Origin: Nematostella vectensis
Taxonomy: Eukaryota; Cnidaria; Anthozoa; Actiniaria; Edwardsiidae
Reading direction: 5' to 3'
Assembly: GCF_932526225.1 (NCBI RefSeq)
Contig: NC_064044.1
Span: 12,848,084 to 12,912,083, forward strand
DNA: 64,000 nucleotides
The notes under the pieces were generated by a model, which was given only the letters and a program-made list of their open reading frames with translations, did no database searches and was not told where the DNA came from. The position numbers and the translations under genes are program-made. Below, piece by piece: positions 47,201-57,440 of this stretch. Positions within the stretch are counted from its first letter, which is position 1. Each line of letters starts with the position of its first letter.

Positions 47201-49750
47201 TATACAGTAGCTTACCCTGGATATTTGACAGGATATTCTGCAGGTCACTCAGCTGCACCACCTGTCGCGGTGGGGGCGTGGCAGGGGGAGGGGCATTAGG
47301 CACTGCTGTCGCTGGGCGGATATTTGGAGTCTCTGCCGCAGAAGAGCTCGTTCTGGGCCCTGGAGAGGACTGCACTCGCGTAGGACTGCCAATCAAATTA
47401 AACAGTTGAAACTGAAGGAACTTAAATTATACTTTGCTATAACTACTTGCTACATAGCTCATTTCAATATGAGTAGAGAATGCCAACAAAAGTTGTGGTC
47501 ATCTTGTGCCAAAAATCAAGTCTTATAAACTAAGTTCACGTACTGTAAGGCAAACAAAAGACTTAAACATGACAGTCACAGACCTAGAGAGTACAGCTCA
47601 ACCAATTGCATATTACAGATGTTAAAATGTGTGAGATTTTGCAATCATAATGAAGGATTTTTAAAAACCTTGCCGCTGGCATTGGGTTTATTTGTTGTTC
47701 TGCTGCCAAATCAAATCACTTCAAACAGGGTGCCCCCCCCCCCCCCACCCCAGCTGACCATAATCAGTTTACAGAAGTGAGTCATAACACCACTAGTGGC
47801 AAATAAATCATAGAAAATTTTTTTAAAGATATTGAATAAATCATAGGAAAAAAATTATAGATATTGAACTGGGACTTACGTTGGCGAAGCCATTGGAGGT
47901 GGGGCGCTACTGTTACCACTCGGCATGCCGCCAAAACCACTCAGCAGTTGCAACAGCTGCTGCTGGTCCATATTACCCAGAAGACCTTGCAGCTGACTTT
48001 CACCTGGAAAAGCACATGTTCTTTCCCTCAATATCATGGATTGTTTGTTGTAAAGGAAGGGGGAAGTGGGAGGGGGGAAGTTGAAATCATGTTTCACCAG
48101 TTCCCAGCTGATTTTTTTTTTTACCATAATCTACAATGTAGTTCCTTTTAAAAGCTAAACTCCTGTTTCTCATTAAACCATACCTACTTCCCTGCCTTAA
48201 GCAGTAGTGAGTGCCAGTTCCTGTTTAAAAATAAAATATTTTGAAGAAAAACCCAGAAATCAATAGAGACAATAAATCATAAATACGTATTCCATCATAG
48301 AAAGACATGATAAATTCATATTTGCTTCAGTTGCCTCAGTAAACCAAGGATACTGTACTGCTTCAAATGATCTTGCTGCGATAAACCGCCATGATAAATG
48401 CCTGGTAACAAATCTGCCTGTTCTCTGTTAAATCTAGATTTATACCCCTTCAATCTCAGTTGCAAAAACCTGGAATAACACATGAAGGCAGCCTCGTGGT
48501 GCCGGCATACCATTTAATCTGCCAAGACTCTTTTTGTATTTTCTTACCCATGCCACCCAGTTGCTCTTCTAGTGCTGCCGCCAGTCCGCTAGACAGGCCC
48601 CCGCCACCACTACTTGTTGATCCTGGTGTGGGCGGGTTATTCAGCAAGCTGTTGACTTTGGTGCAGTATTCCTCGTCTTTGTCCGTCTTAGGCTCCTGCA
48701 TCCAGAAGAAGAACTTGCGTGACGACGACTTGAACTTCAGAATGTAGACACGCCCAGTGGTGCATTGCTTCACACGTTTGTACTCAATGTCATCCGGGAA
48801 GATGATCAAGTCCTAAAACAATTAAAGGTAAACTTATCATACATCATACAGTATGTTAAACTCCCCTTAACTGACCCCCTTGTTGAGTGTGATTTTATTA
48901 ATTACCAAACCAAGTATAAAACAATCAAACAACTGAATTTGCTTAGAATTTCATTGCCATTTTGTTCAGATTTCTTGGATTGAGCAGCAAGGTTCCTATT
49001 ACTTGTGGTATTTTAGTGTGGTAAGGGGGAATTAGAATTAATGAGTAAAATGTCACATTATCTTAGAAGAAAATGTAAACCCAGATGACAAATTTCAAAT
49101 GACAAATTTTGGTGTACACACCAGAAATTAAAATTTTCTCCTTTAGCAAATTTATTTTCATATTTATCAAAATACCCTTTTGACTGGCACCATATCATTT
49201 TTTTTTTTTTTGTCCTAAACTTTCAAAGCTATATCGAGCTTTCTCATAAGCCAGTGCAATTCAAATTATCCTTTTAATCAACGCGTCTTATACATTTATT
49301 TTCTTCTAGAAAAGTGCTTAAATATATAAATTTTAAACGAAATTCACCACTCAATTATAGAGTTCTTTTTTAGACATTGCAAAATCATAAGAAATCCTCT
49401 CTGTGAATTTCGTAGTTTCTTATAGTTCTCGTAGATTTTATATCTTAAGTGATCTCGAAAATGTGGGTGATATCGTGACCGGGGCAGAATAATCAACAAT
49501 AAAACCAATAGATTTAAAATGTACAGTGTCTTGCGATGAAAAACGACAAACTCACATCTTCAACTTTGCCTGAAGTTCTATCTTTCCAACAGAAGTGCAT
49601 AAGTGAGTCCTCGCTTTGATGAATGTACACCTGTCCTTTGCGTTTATCCGCGGTGACTGTGGTACCCTTCAAGTTCATTTTCCCTGCTCGAAACTCGAGC
49701 AAATTCTTAGATGAGGAACGCGCAGTTGGACCGAACAGAGAAGCCGCCAT
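44240..49750 (-). CDS. ADRM1: Proteasomal ubiquitin receptor ADRM1/Rpn13
   Basis: Eight coding exons, in order: 49,750-49,556; 48,812-48,548; 48,003-47,880; 47,385-47,216; 46,714-46,685; 45,977-45,817; 45,082-44,980; 44,388-44,240. Phases agree throughout, giving 398 aa against about 407 in human. Residues about 17-125 form the Pru domain, which binds ubiquitin and docks on Rpn2 ([53 protein letters not shown]). A Gly/Ser/Pro/Ala-rich linker follows. The C-terminal DEUBAD, which binds the deubiquitinase UCH37/UCHL5, starts at [14 protein letters not shown] and includes [16 protein letters not shown] and [20 protein letters not shown]. The protein ends in the family's acidic MSLD tail. The exon 4 and exon 6 donors are tandemly repeated, and a MITE ends 48 bases before the exon 6 acceptor dinucleotide. 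Runs head to tail with TRAM1 upstream. Confidence 0.97.
45500..45850 (-). repeat. Decayed tandem array over the ADRM1 exon 6 donor
   Basis: The exon 6 end, GGTCTCCACAATTCCAGCAG then GTAAGG, is echoed within intron 6. GGTCTCCAAGATTCCATCAG|GTGAGA lies near 45,670-45,695 and GTCTCCATAGTTCCAG|GTAAGA near 45,588-45,610. Fainter echoes lie near 45,760 and 45,530. The period is about 75 bp, and the two clear echoes keep a usable-looking donor. Confidence 0.65.
46029..46274 (-). mobile_element. piggyBac-like MITE, copy 2 (inverted)
   Basis: 246 bp, same ends and internal sequence as 43,492-43,723 but in the opposite orientation, flanked by TTAA (46,025-46,028 and 46,275-46,278). It sits in ADRM1 intron 5, 47 bases from the acceptor of exon 6. 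Confidence 0.88.
46815..47232 (-). repeat. Tandem array over the ADRM1 exon 4 donor, 12 units
   Basis: Units of 33 or 36 bp. On the minus strand each holds CTGTCAAATATCCAGG|GTAAGC then TACTGTATAT: a copy of the last codons of exon 4 plus its donor. Counting the real junction, 7 units keep CAGG|GTAAGC and one has CAGA|GTAAGC. Three have GAAAAG and one GATAAG, which destroy the GT. All unit lengths are multiples of three, and the frame from exon 4 stays open through the array (to 46,803), reading [11 protein letters not shown] repeats. Confidence 0.95.
47736..47752 (+). repeat. Poly-C tract in ADRM1 intron 3
   Basis: C homopolymer of about 14 bases inside the intron (G on the coding strand). 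Confidence 0.9.
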
Positions 49751-49756
49751 TTTGGA
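49738..49756 (-). promoter_or_regulatory. TISU/YY1-like ADRM1 start
   Basis: The start codon lies in CCAAAATGGCGGCTTC, matching the ATGGCGGC core of the TISU/YY1 element used by housekeeping genes with very short 5' leaders. Confidence 0.5.
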
Positions 49757-50108
49757 AATGATTCAAAGACGAAAGCATTCAGGTGCGAAATGCATCATGG
49801 GGAATGCATGGGATACCTGTGACGCACTCAAGGGCAGTAGGAACGGTGGTTTCTCATGCAACCACTAAATCTTCTTAAAATTTTGCCAGACGACAAAGAA
49901 AGCTTAACAAAAAGCTTTAGCTATCAAAAGAAGGCTCACATTTTGAAGAAATATTCTGTGGACTTTGATGGGAAAGTTTATCCGAGAGGCCCCATAATTA
50001 ATTTATATCTAAACAAAACCCTTGTTTAGATATTAAAACTATTTTACATCATCAGAAGAAAACTAAAGGTGGCTGTCATTTTTTTAATGTACAATCAGTA
50101 CAGTTTTT

Positions 50109-50205
50109 TCCCTGCTAGCAGAGGCCTCTTTTCTCTGTATTTCGCTTTTCCTCGTGAACTCCAGCCCAGCGAAATACAGCGAAAAGAGGCCTCTGCTAGC
50201 AGGGA
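50109..50205. mobile_element. Foldback MITE between ADRM1 and TRAM1
   Basis: TCCCTGCTAGCAGAGGCCTC with its complement GAGGCCTCTGCTAGCAGGGA, continuing into TTTCGCTGTATTTCGCT-type arms of about 38 bp around a short loop. Non-coding hairpin element. Confidence 0.8.
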
Positions 50206-50721
50206 ATACAATTTTATAAGCCCCTGGTAAAATACAACCACGGCCATTTCGTATGAGCTTTGAGGGAAAGAAATTATCGATTTGGACCAGGCGGGTACCT
50301 TTTATATACAGCAGGTTCTTAGGCGCCGGGGGTGGGGGGTAGGTTGAAAGGCATATTTTTTTTTAAATTATAAGGAAATTACCAGTACTTCGATGCCTAT
50401 TACATCTCTGGTTAAGCATCCTAATAGAAGGGTTCTTATAAAAAAAAATGTGTAAAAAACAATGACAAGCAGTTCCAATTTTGATGATTTGTCTTTTAAT
50501 ACACATCAAACTAAGGGATCATTACAATACAGGACACAGGCATGACTCTTGTACCTTACTTAAAACTAATAAATAATTTGCTATCTTGGAAGACTTACAG
50601 CTGAACTGAAAAAACCTGGAAAATCTTCCCCTAATCTGTTAGTCTGCTTTTCTATCCAGTAGAAAAAAAAGGAAATACATCAACACAAGTTTTATTTTGT
50701 AACCCTCTCTGAAAACAGATA

Positions 50722-50770
50722 TTTATTTCATAGCCAATACGATGGAGTACAGACATTAAAGCACTTTATT
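50722..50770 (-). terminator. TRAM1 polyadenylation signals
   Basis: Two minus-strand AATAAA hexamers (50,765-50,770 and 50,722-50,727), about 365 and 410 bases after the TRAM1 stop. Confidence 0.5.
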
Positions 50771-51134
50771 ATTGAAGGTATACAACAGCGTATGACGACA
50801 TGTCCTTGTATCCACAACACCTACGCAGACTTCTTAAATTGTCTGCAGCTTGTCTTTGGTTTTAGGTCGAATTATAATAGAAGAAAAGTAACCAGATTGT
50901 AAGAGGTGACAGGCACACAGAAATGTGACTTATTGAACATGGTTAAATAGACAGATAAAAGCTTGATTTAATAGTTCAACTCTATTAGAGTAGGAGTACG
51001 TCCCCCCTATATTATATATATTTCCATTCACACAGCATCACATAATCTTGTGGCTTTGCTTTTGTTTTTATGTGATGATAAATTGTGTTAGGCAACATGA
51101 ATAACATAAACATCCTATTTCTTTTATTTTCACC

Positions 51135-54100
51135 CTAGGACTTCTTAACCTTGACTGCTTCATTTTTCTCATCCATGGATTCCTCTTCGCTTTCCTCTTC
51201 AACTGCCTCTTCCTTTTTCTTGCCAGCTTTGGGTTTCTTACGAGGCTCACGTTTCTTGGAAGACGAGGAAGCTACTTTTTCGCGCCACAGACGGATTTGA
51301 TAGTAAATGAAGTTCCAGGCCAGCCAAGCTTGCATGAGCAAAACTCCAGCCATGGCAGTAATCCTAGAAACAATATAACAGAGAAACTAAGGAGAGGGCA
51401 AATCAATCAGGAGGCTGGGAGAGGGAGGCGGGTACCACACCATGCTCAGCCTGACCCCAACAAAGCAATAAAATTTAGTGAGCAAAATGAAAATTATCGA
51501 CTGTACATTTTTCTGTTCGCATTATACAATACACAAGGCAGATTTTCATGGAAGAAATCATGCGACAGCAGTTATATTTTGTGTCTTTGCACTGAAACGG
51601 TAATGTAGGTTTTTTCCCTTTACAGCTAGTCTAGAGTTGCAATAAATACCTAAGAATATGTTTAGGGTAACTTGACAAAACCCAACTTCTTACCTTATCA
51701 TTGGGTTGTTGAAGTTTCCAAGATCCACATTCAGACCAGCATTCTCAAGTCGAGGAAGGCCATACCTATAAAATATATAAGGAAGTCAAGGCTCATGCTT
51801 TGTTCTGCGGTCTCGAATAGTTCTGTCCCGGAGGAATCTTAGAGTGGTCTTACAAGAATATTACAAGAGTGCTGTATGTTTTGAAGGTGCTGCTTTGCAC
51901 CTTAACCTTTTCTTTAAAACATTGCTGAATGGTAATTCTCATATACAGACTGCTGATGTATTTGTATAAAAGTTATTTGCAAGAATAAAGACGATAAGAA
52001 AACTAAACCTTCTGAAGTCTGTACATAAATACAAAAAGGACCTGTGGTACAATATAGTACAGTAGACAGGAAGGATAGGTAGATGGGGTGCTAAGAAGAA
52101 AAAAACACCTCACTCAGCTGTGATGTCTGCTTTAAAAGAAAGAACCACAACAAGCTCATACAGTGGCAAAAGGCAGAACTGCCATAAGATTTTCACAATT
52201 GGCATTTGCACTCATCACAACATACTTAAAATTAGTGTACATTGTTATGGAACTTACCAGAAAGTCATAACTGTCAAAGCAATGATAGCGAGCCGAGCGA
52301 GAACAAAAAGGAGTGACCACAAGATGAAGCTGAATCAAGAACAAAAACGCTGTCCATGGTTCATGATATATAAAAAATGTGACCATAAACTGAAATATTT
52401 CTCAATATTAAGAAGTTTTATTTATATAATCTTCTCTACTTACATGTTGTTGGCAATGTCGTACTTGCCACTAAGCTTCATAAGGCGCATGAAGTGGAAG
52501 ACAAACTCCACAGCATAGTGGATGGTGAGGCAGCAGAGGGCAACATGAGTAAAGCTGGAGGTTAAAGGAAAACATTAATAAAAGTGGAAAGTACAGTATA
52601 CATAAGCATAAGACCCTACTGAAGAAAACTCTGAAGGGTGGCAAAATGAGTTTGAGTTACTGTTTTAGGTTTTCAAAGTAACAGGAAAACAAGATACAAT
52701 TATTACTGGTAATTCAAGGGAAACTTGAAAATGGCAGCTATGTATTTGGAACTCCACAAACTCAAACTTAAAAGTACTACAAATCAGTTCTAGCCTAGTA
52801 CATAGGTGTTAAGTGCTTCTCACTTGAAAATAAAATAACAAATAGATTTAAGATATTACATTTTTTTGGAAATCAGAAGACAATTAAAGCATGGAAGTCT
52901 AAAGTGATACAATTTTCACTAATAAAAGCACTCTGTTTTGAAGTGGCAAAACTTTAAACTTCATCTGCTTTGATTACAGTATTTCTCTGTTTCAAAATGC
53001 TATGTAGACCATCTGGTTTTCTACAGCTTGTCTGTGGTTTTTCTAAATTAATGAAATACTGTACAGCACTCACTTCAACATGTAGGCTGCCCAGATGAAC
53101 AGAAGGTACTCTATGTAGAGCTGGACCTTGGGGAATATCTCATCCTGGAAGCAGAACAGCATTACATTTATTTCTTACCATCACCACCTTCAATGAAACA
53201 TCTTTTGTCTGAAGACTTACTGTACATTAGGTGTTTATAGACTATTCTGAAGATTTCTGGACAATTCATTGATATTTAATTTGCCAGTTTTGGTGTGATT
53301 TATTGTCAATACTCTGGATGGTTTAATATTCCTTGAGAGCTTATTTTTAAGCACCTGAAGTTACCCTTTGCCATAGAGATATACAAAGACTGCTCCATGC
53401 AGTAAACAATCATACAGTAAATGTGAGTTAGCGAGGAAATCTCAAGTTGTCACAGTTTGATAGACCACAAGTTGAGATGAAAAGATATTGAGTTGCGCCT
53501 GATACTATACTAATAAGCATCTCAAACTTACCTTTTTTGCCTTCATAAAGTACAGCTCAGGTAAGCAGTGCACCCAGTGGGAAATTTGGAGGATAAAATA
53601 AAACTTGAGCATAAATCTGAAAAAAAAAACACTAGAATTTAGAATGGGTATATTGTAACAATGGGCAATAATAATAAAACAGTTTCATTAGGAGCATTTT
53701 TAAAAACTCAATATTTAGAAAAGCCACTTACGACATCTCATTATGAGGGTATCCTTCCCAGAGCCTGGAAATGTTAGGGAAGAAGTGCTCCTGGAGAACA
53801 GTGAAGTAAATATAAAATTAATTTCTTTTGCGATTTTAAACCAGACATATATATATAGGTACAATCAATGTTTCAATCAGAAGTGATAAAAAAAATGCTG
53901 GAAAAACATTAAATGATTTGGAGAACAGGAATATAACTAAAATGCATAATGGCAAAGAATTGAAAGCAACATAGCACTCAGCATTCTTATCTATTTACTA
54001 AAGTTGAAGACATGTTCTTCTCTTATTTACACAGTAAAACTGTCTCTTTTGTGCTTCAAAGAAGGGCTAATGCTTGAAACATCAGGGAAACTACATTGTT

Positions 54101-56401
54101 TTCACTGCAGTGTAAAGTAACGCTGCAACCTTTTGTTGACTTACCTTACTAATAAAGAGAAATTTAACTTGCCTGAGGAGGGAGGTAGAAGGGGAGGGAA
54201 TGCACAGGGGCGGATCTAGCTTTTCGCTAAAGGGGGAGTTTGGCTCAGTGACAAAGGAGGGAGGAGGTATTTTTGTTTGTTTGTTACGTATGGTTTTCTG
54301 GCAGCCCAAAGGGGGGTTTAAACCCCCTAAACTCTCCCCCTAGATCCTCTACTGATGCATGACTGTAGCAATGAGAATTTCTTTTTCACCTTCATCATAA
54401 TGTCTAGCCCCCAGGCTGCAGAGGCAAAGTAGAAAGGAAGGAGCCCTCCTGAATCATTAAACTTGGTATTCTTTGTCTTGGATAAGTGAAGCTTACGAAT
54501 GACTCTCTGGAAATTAGAACAATGCACAATCTTCTAAGTGTCTGCTGAAACAAAGACCTGTAATTAAGAGATAAAAATTGACTGGGGTTTCACACTTCCT
54601 TGGTAATGTAGTGCATTTATATCTACAAATCAGTGCAATGCACCCGTGTAGCAAAAGCACAAAATGGATAGGTGTCAAACTTTTGGTACTGTAGTAAGTC
54701 GCCTTAAGAATAGTCTGGAATTTGTTGAACATGAAAAATGTCCTAAGCTGGATACAGAACAGTATGGTGTTAAAAAGTGGTGACTTACATCAAGGATGTA
54801 CTCCTGGATAATGGCATGCACGACAATCCAGGCCATACTATAAAAGAATATGGTACAGAAGTCTTTGGGCCCATTAGTATAAGAAGTCACTACTGCATCA
54901 GTTCCTGGAAAAACAGACAAGCAATAAGTTAAAGGATGTCGATCAGCCACTTATCTGTTATTGTTTGCACTTATTGTTACAACACAGTTATTGTTTACAC
55001 CATAGTTTATTCTATAGTCTTAGCAATAGAATGGAGACATTTTTATTGTTTAATTCAACTGAATTTTGATTGCTACAGAAATTTTTAAAATCTTGTTTAC
55101 AATCTTGTATTGCATTGGTTATTTGTGGCAGTAAAAGATTTGACACAAAATCCAGACTTATTGTACAAGTATGAAATGGTATGAACAGCAGTTTAGTATA
55201 TAGTATAACGATTCTGGATTTACAAAACATAAACAGAACCCCTATAATCTTAGGTTAAGAATCAATCACACTCTAACAATAAAAGAATTTACATAACACA
55301 AGGAATAAAACTTAAAGATAAGCTAGATTTGTTGACTTTTTAAAACAGAGTTTCTCAGTAGACTCAACAAAAAAAACTAAATAATGATGTTTGTGGCAAG
55401 ATTATTGTGTTATCGCCTTGAGAAGAAAGTCATAGAAAAAGCATGGGGAAACTAGGTACACAAAAGCAGAGAAAATGCATTGTTTGATTTGAGTTTTTGT
55501 TGGAAAATACATCACCACACTGCTAAATCAGGATTTTCTTTTTGAGATCAATTGGAAGGATTGGACAAGAATTAAAGAGAATACTTGCTATTATATTGTT
55601 AGAAATTCAGAACAGTTTAGACTATATTGTTTATTATTGTTACTAGAATATTAAAATTGCCTTAAATATGCAATTTTGTATTTTAAATAGTTCAAGATAT
55701 AAAAGAAATCTAGTACATATAGCTTACTCTTAAACGAATCGAATGATAAAAGCAATATTAAAGTCAGTATTCACTCAAAATTCTCCCTGGGAAAAATTCT
55801 ATTGTCTCCATTGCCGAGAGCCAATAGCGTAAGACCACGAATATTTACTGAAAACTTGTATTACAGAGAATATTAGTATTTTTGCCGCCATTCGAGCTAA
55901 TTCAGGATTATTTTTAGAGGGAAATTGGCAACTTTTTAATGATGCATCACAAGAAAAAATAATTAAAGTGTTTTTTCCTGAAGATACCATTTTACGGTTA
56001 TTTGCAATAAACTTATACTTTCTCACGTGTGACAAAAAATACTGTTTTCATAGAGCTTCGATGTATCAAACAAAAAAAATTTAAAAAAACTTACCGTTCA
56101 GATTTCTTGAGACATTATGCTGAGGTGCTATAAAAACAGCAGCAACTTTGGACGTTACCTAAAGTAAAAGAACACAGTGCTTTTCTTTAAACCTACACGA
56201 TCACATCAATTTCGTTGTTTGTCAAAGACGCTATGATGAATTTATCCATAATGGCCGAATTTTCATCCCGATTTTTACCTGAAACATCAGACCGATCATA
56301 AAGACCATGCAGACACAGGAAACGATGTCTCCATGATTTGTTATGATGAACTCGTGGCTAAAAACCGGCGCATTTTTGTTCTTGTTTCGGCGCCCCGGCA
56401 T
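51135..56401 (-). CDS. TRAM1: Translocating chain-associated membrane protein TRAM1
   Basis: Eleven coding exons, in order: 56,401-56,279; 56,158-56,095; 54,904-54,789; 54,506-54,390; 53,790-53,732; 53,616-53,532; 53,144-53,074; 52,554-52,444; 52,329-52,258; 51,765-51,694; 51,363-51,135. Phases agree and give 372 aa, against 374 in human TRAM1. TRAM proteins sit in the ER membrane beside Sec61 and help insert nascent chains. The sequence shows an N-terminal [19 protein letters not shown], a first membrane helix ([15 protein letters not shown]), then [16 protein letters not shown] and [20 protein letters not shown]. The TLC-type core follows ([37 protein letters not shown]). The last helix is followed by a cytosolic Lys/Glu-rich tail ending KVKKS. 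Housekeeping gene; nothing odd in it. Confidence 0.97.
54207..54356. mobile_element. hAT-like short element in TRAM1 intron 4
   Basis: CAGGGGCGGATCTAGC at the left and CCCTAGATCCTCTACTG at the right resemble the imperfect CAGNGGCGGATC ends of many non-autonomous hAT elements. A clear 8-bp target duplication is not visible. A related left end occurs at 35,393 (CAGGGGCGGATCCAGG). Confidence 0.5.
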
Positions 56402-56789
56402 CTTGCTCGTTTGAAAAGAACGTTCGGATGAAAAGAATCTGGGCCAAGATCCCCGCGGTAAGCCTCGATCTGGCGATTTCCCAGGAACGCCTTTCAGTTA
56501 TCTTGCTTTGAAAGAAGTAAGAGAATAACTACAAATAAGGCGATGACAAAAATATATAAGAACTTTTGATGAAACACGCCCGTACCCAAGATTGACTGAA
56601 GAAAGGAAGGATATCCTTCAATGAAATCCTTGAGAGAACTTTCAATAATTTTTTTTCGCCCCCCCCTCCCCTCCCCCAAAGGACTCTGTGAAAGGGGGAT
56701 AGCCTAGTGTAGCGGGGAATGAAAAAGGATGGTTTACCAGCACTACCTGTGCGATAAAAGAATCAAACTAAAGCCCTGTTTAATTACAA

Positions 56790-56795
56790 TTTATT
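56790..56795 (-). terminator. Possible polyadenylation signal of the tetraspan gene
   Basis: Minus-strand AATAAA about 650 bases after the stop codon at 57,441. Nothing nearer was found. Confidence 0.25.
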
Positions 56796-57440
56796 CACTT
56801 TTTCCATTTTTTTCAATAACTACAAAGCTTCACCATAACCGCAGTAAGAGACTCGGAGATCATTGTCCATAAAACCAGAGCGAGGCAGAAACTTTTATCT
56901 GGATTTGTTCTTTTCCGAGCGCGTTTTATAATTGCTGTGCGCAACGCAAAAGGCTTACATGAAAACACATTGCTTGGTCTAGCCATGCTGTTTTCTAACA
57001 ACAGGTTGATGGTGCTGTGAAGAGTTTCACCAATATATTGGTGCTATTTGACTCCGCGGGATTTACATTTTCCGTACAATCTCTTCGATATTTGCTTCTA
57101 CTATAAGGATAATTTCACTCCAAAATGATATGTAATATCTTCATAGTGTTGAATAAAGAACGTATTTCTACCTAAATCGGCTGTATTTTCACTCCTTTGA
57201 CGAGCTCTGGCGAGCTTTGTAACCACCGCCGCCGCCGCCCGGTAAATGAGTAACCCCCAGCGACGTATTTTTAATGCTTCATTAAACACTAACAAGACAT
57301 TAGACATTTTTTAAAGTAAAATTGTCCTATAGCCCGTGTTTTACTTCAAGGAGTGCGCGCACAGGGTTATGGGACTTGTACATGCAACTCGCGGTGACTC
57401 ATGGGAAGGTTATTCGCCGCTCGTTCAACGCCATATTAGG

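Noticed and set aside
46787-47299. Plus-strand 170-codon ORF ([10 protein letters not shown] repeats)
   Set aside because: Antisense to the ADRM1 junction array; open only because the units are multiples of three.
54207-54356. Firm hAT assignment with target-site duplication
   Set aside because: The ends look hAT-like, but the flanking 8-mers do not match; only ATGCA is shared.
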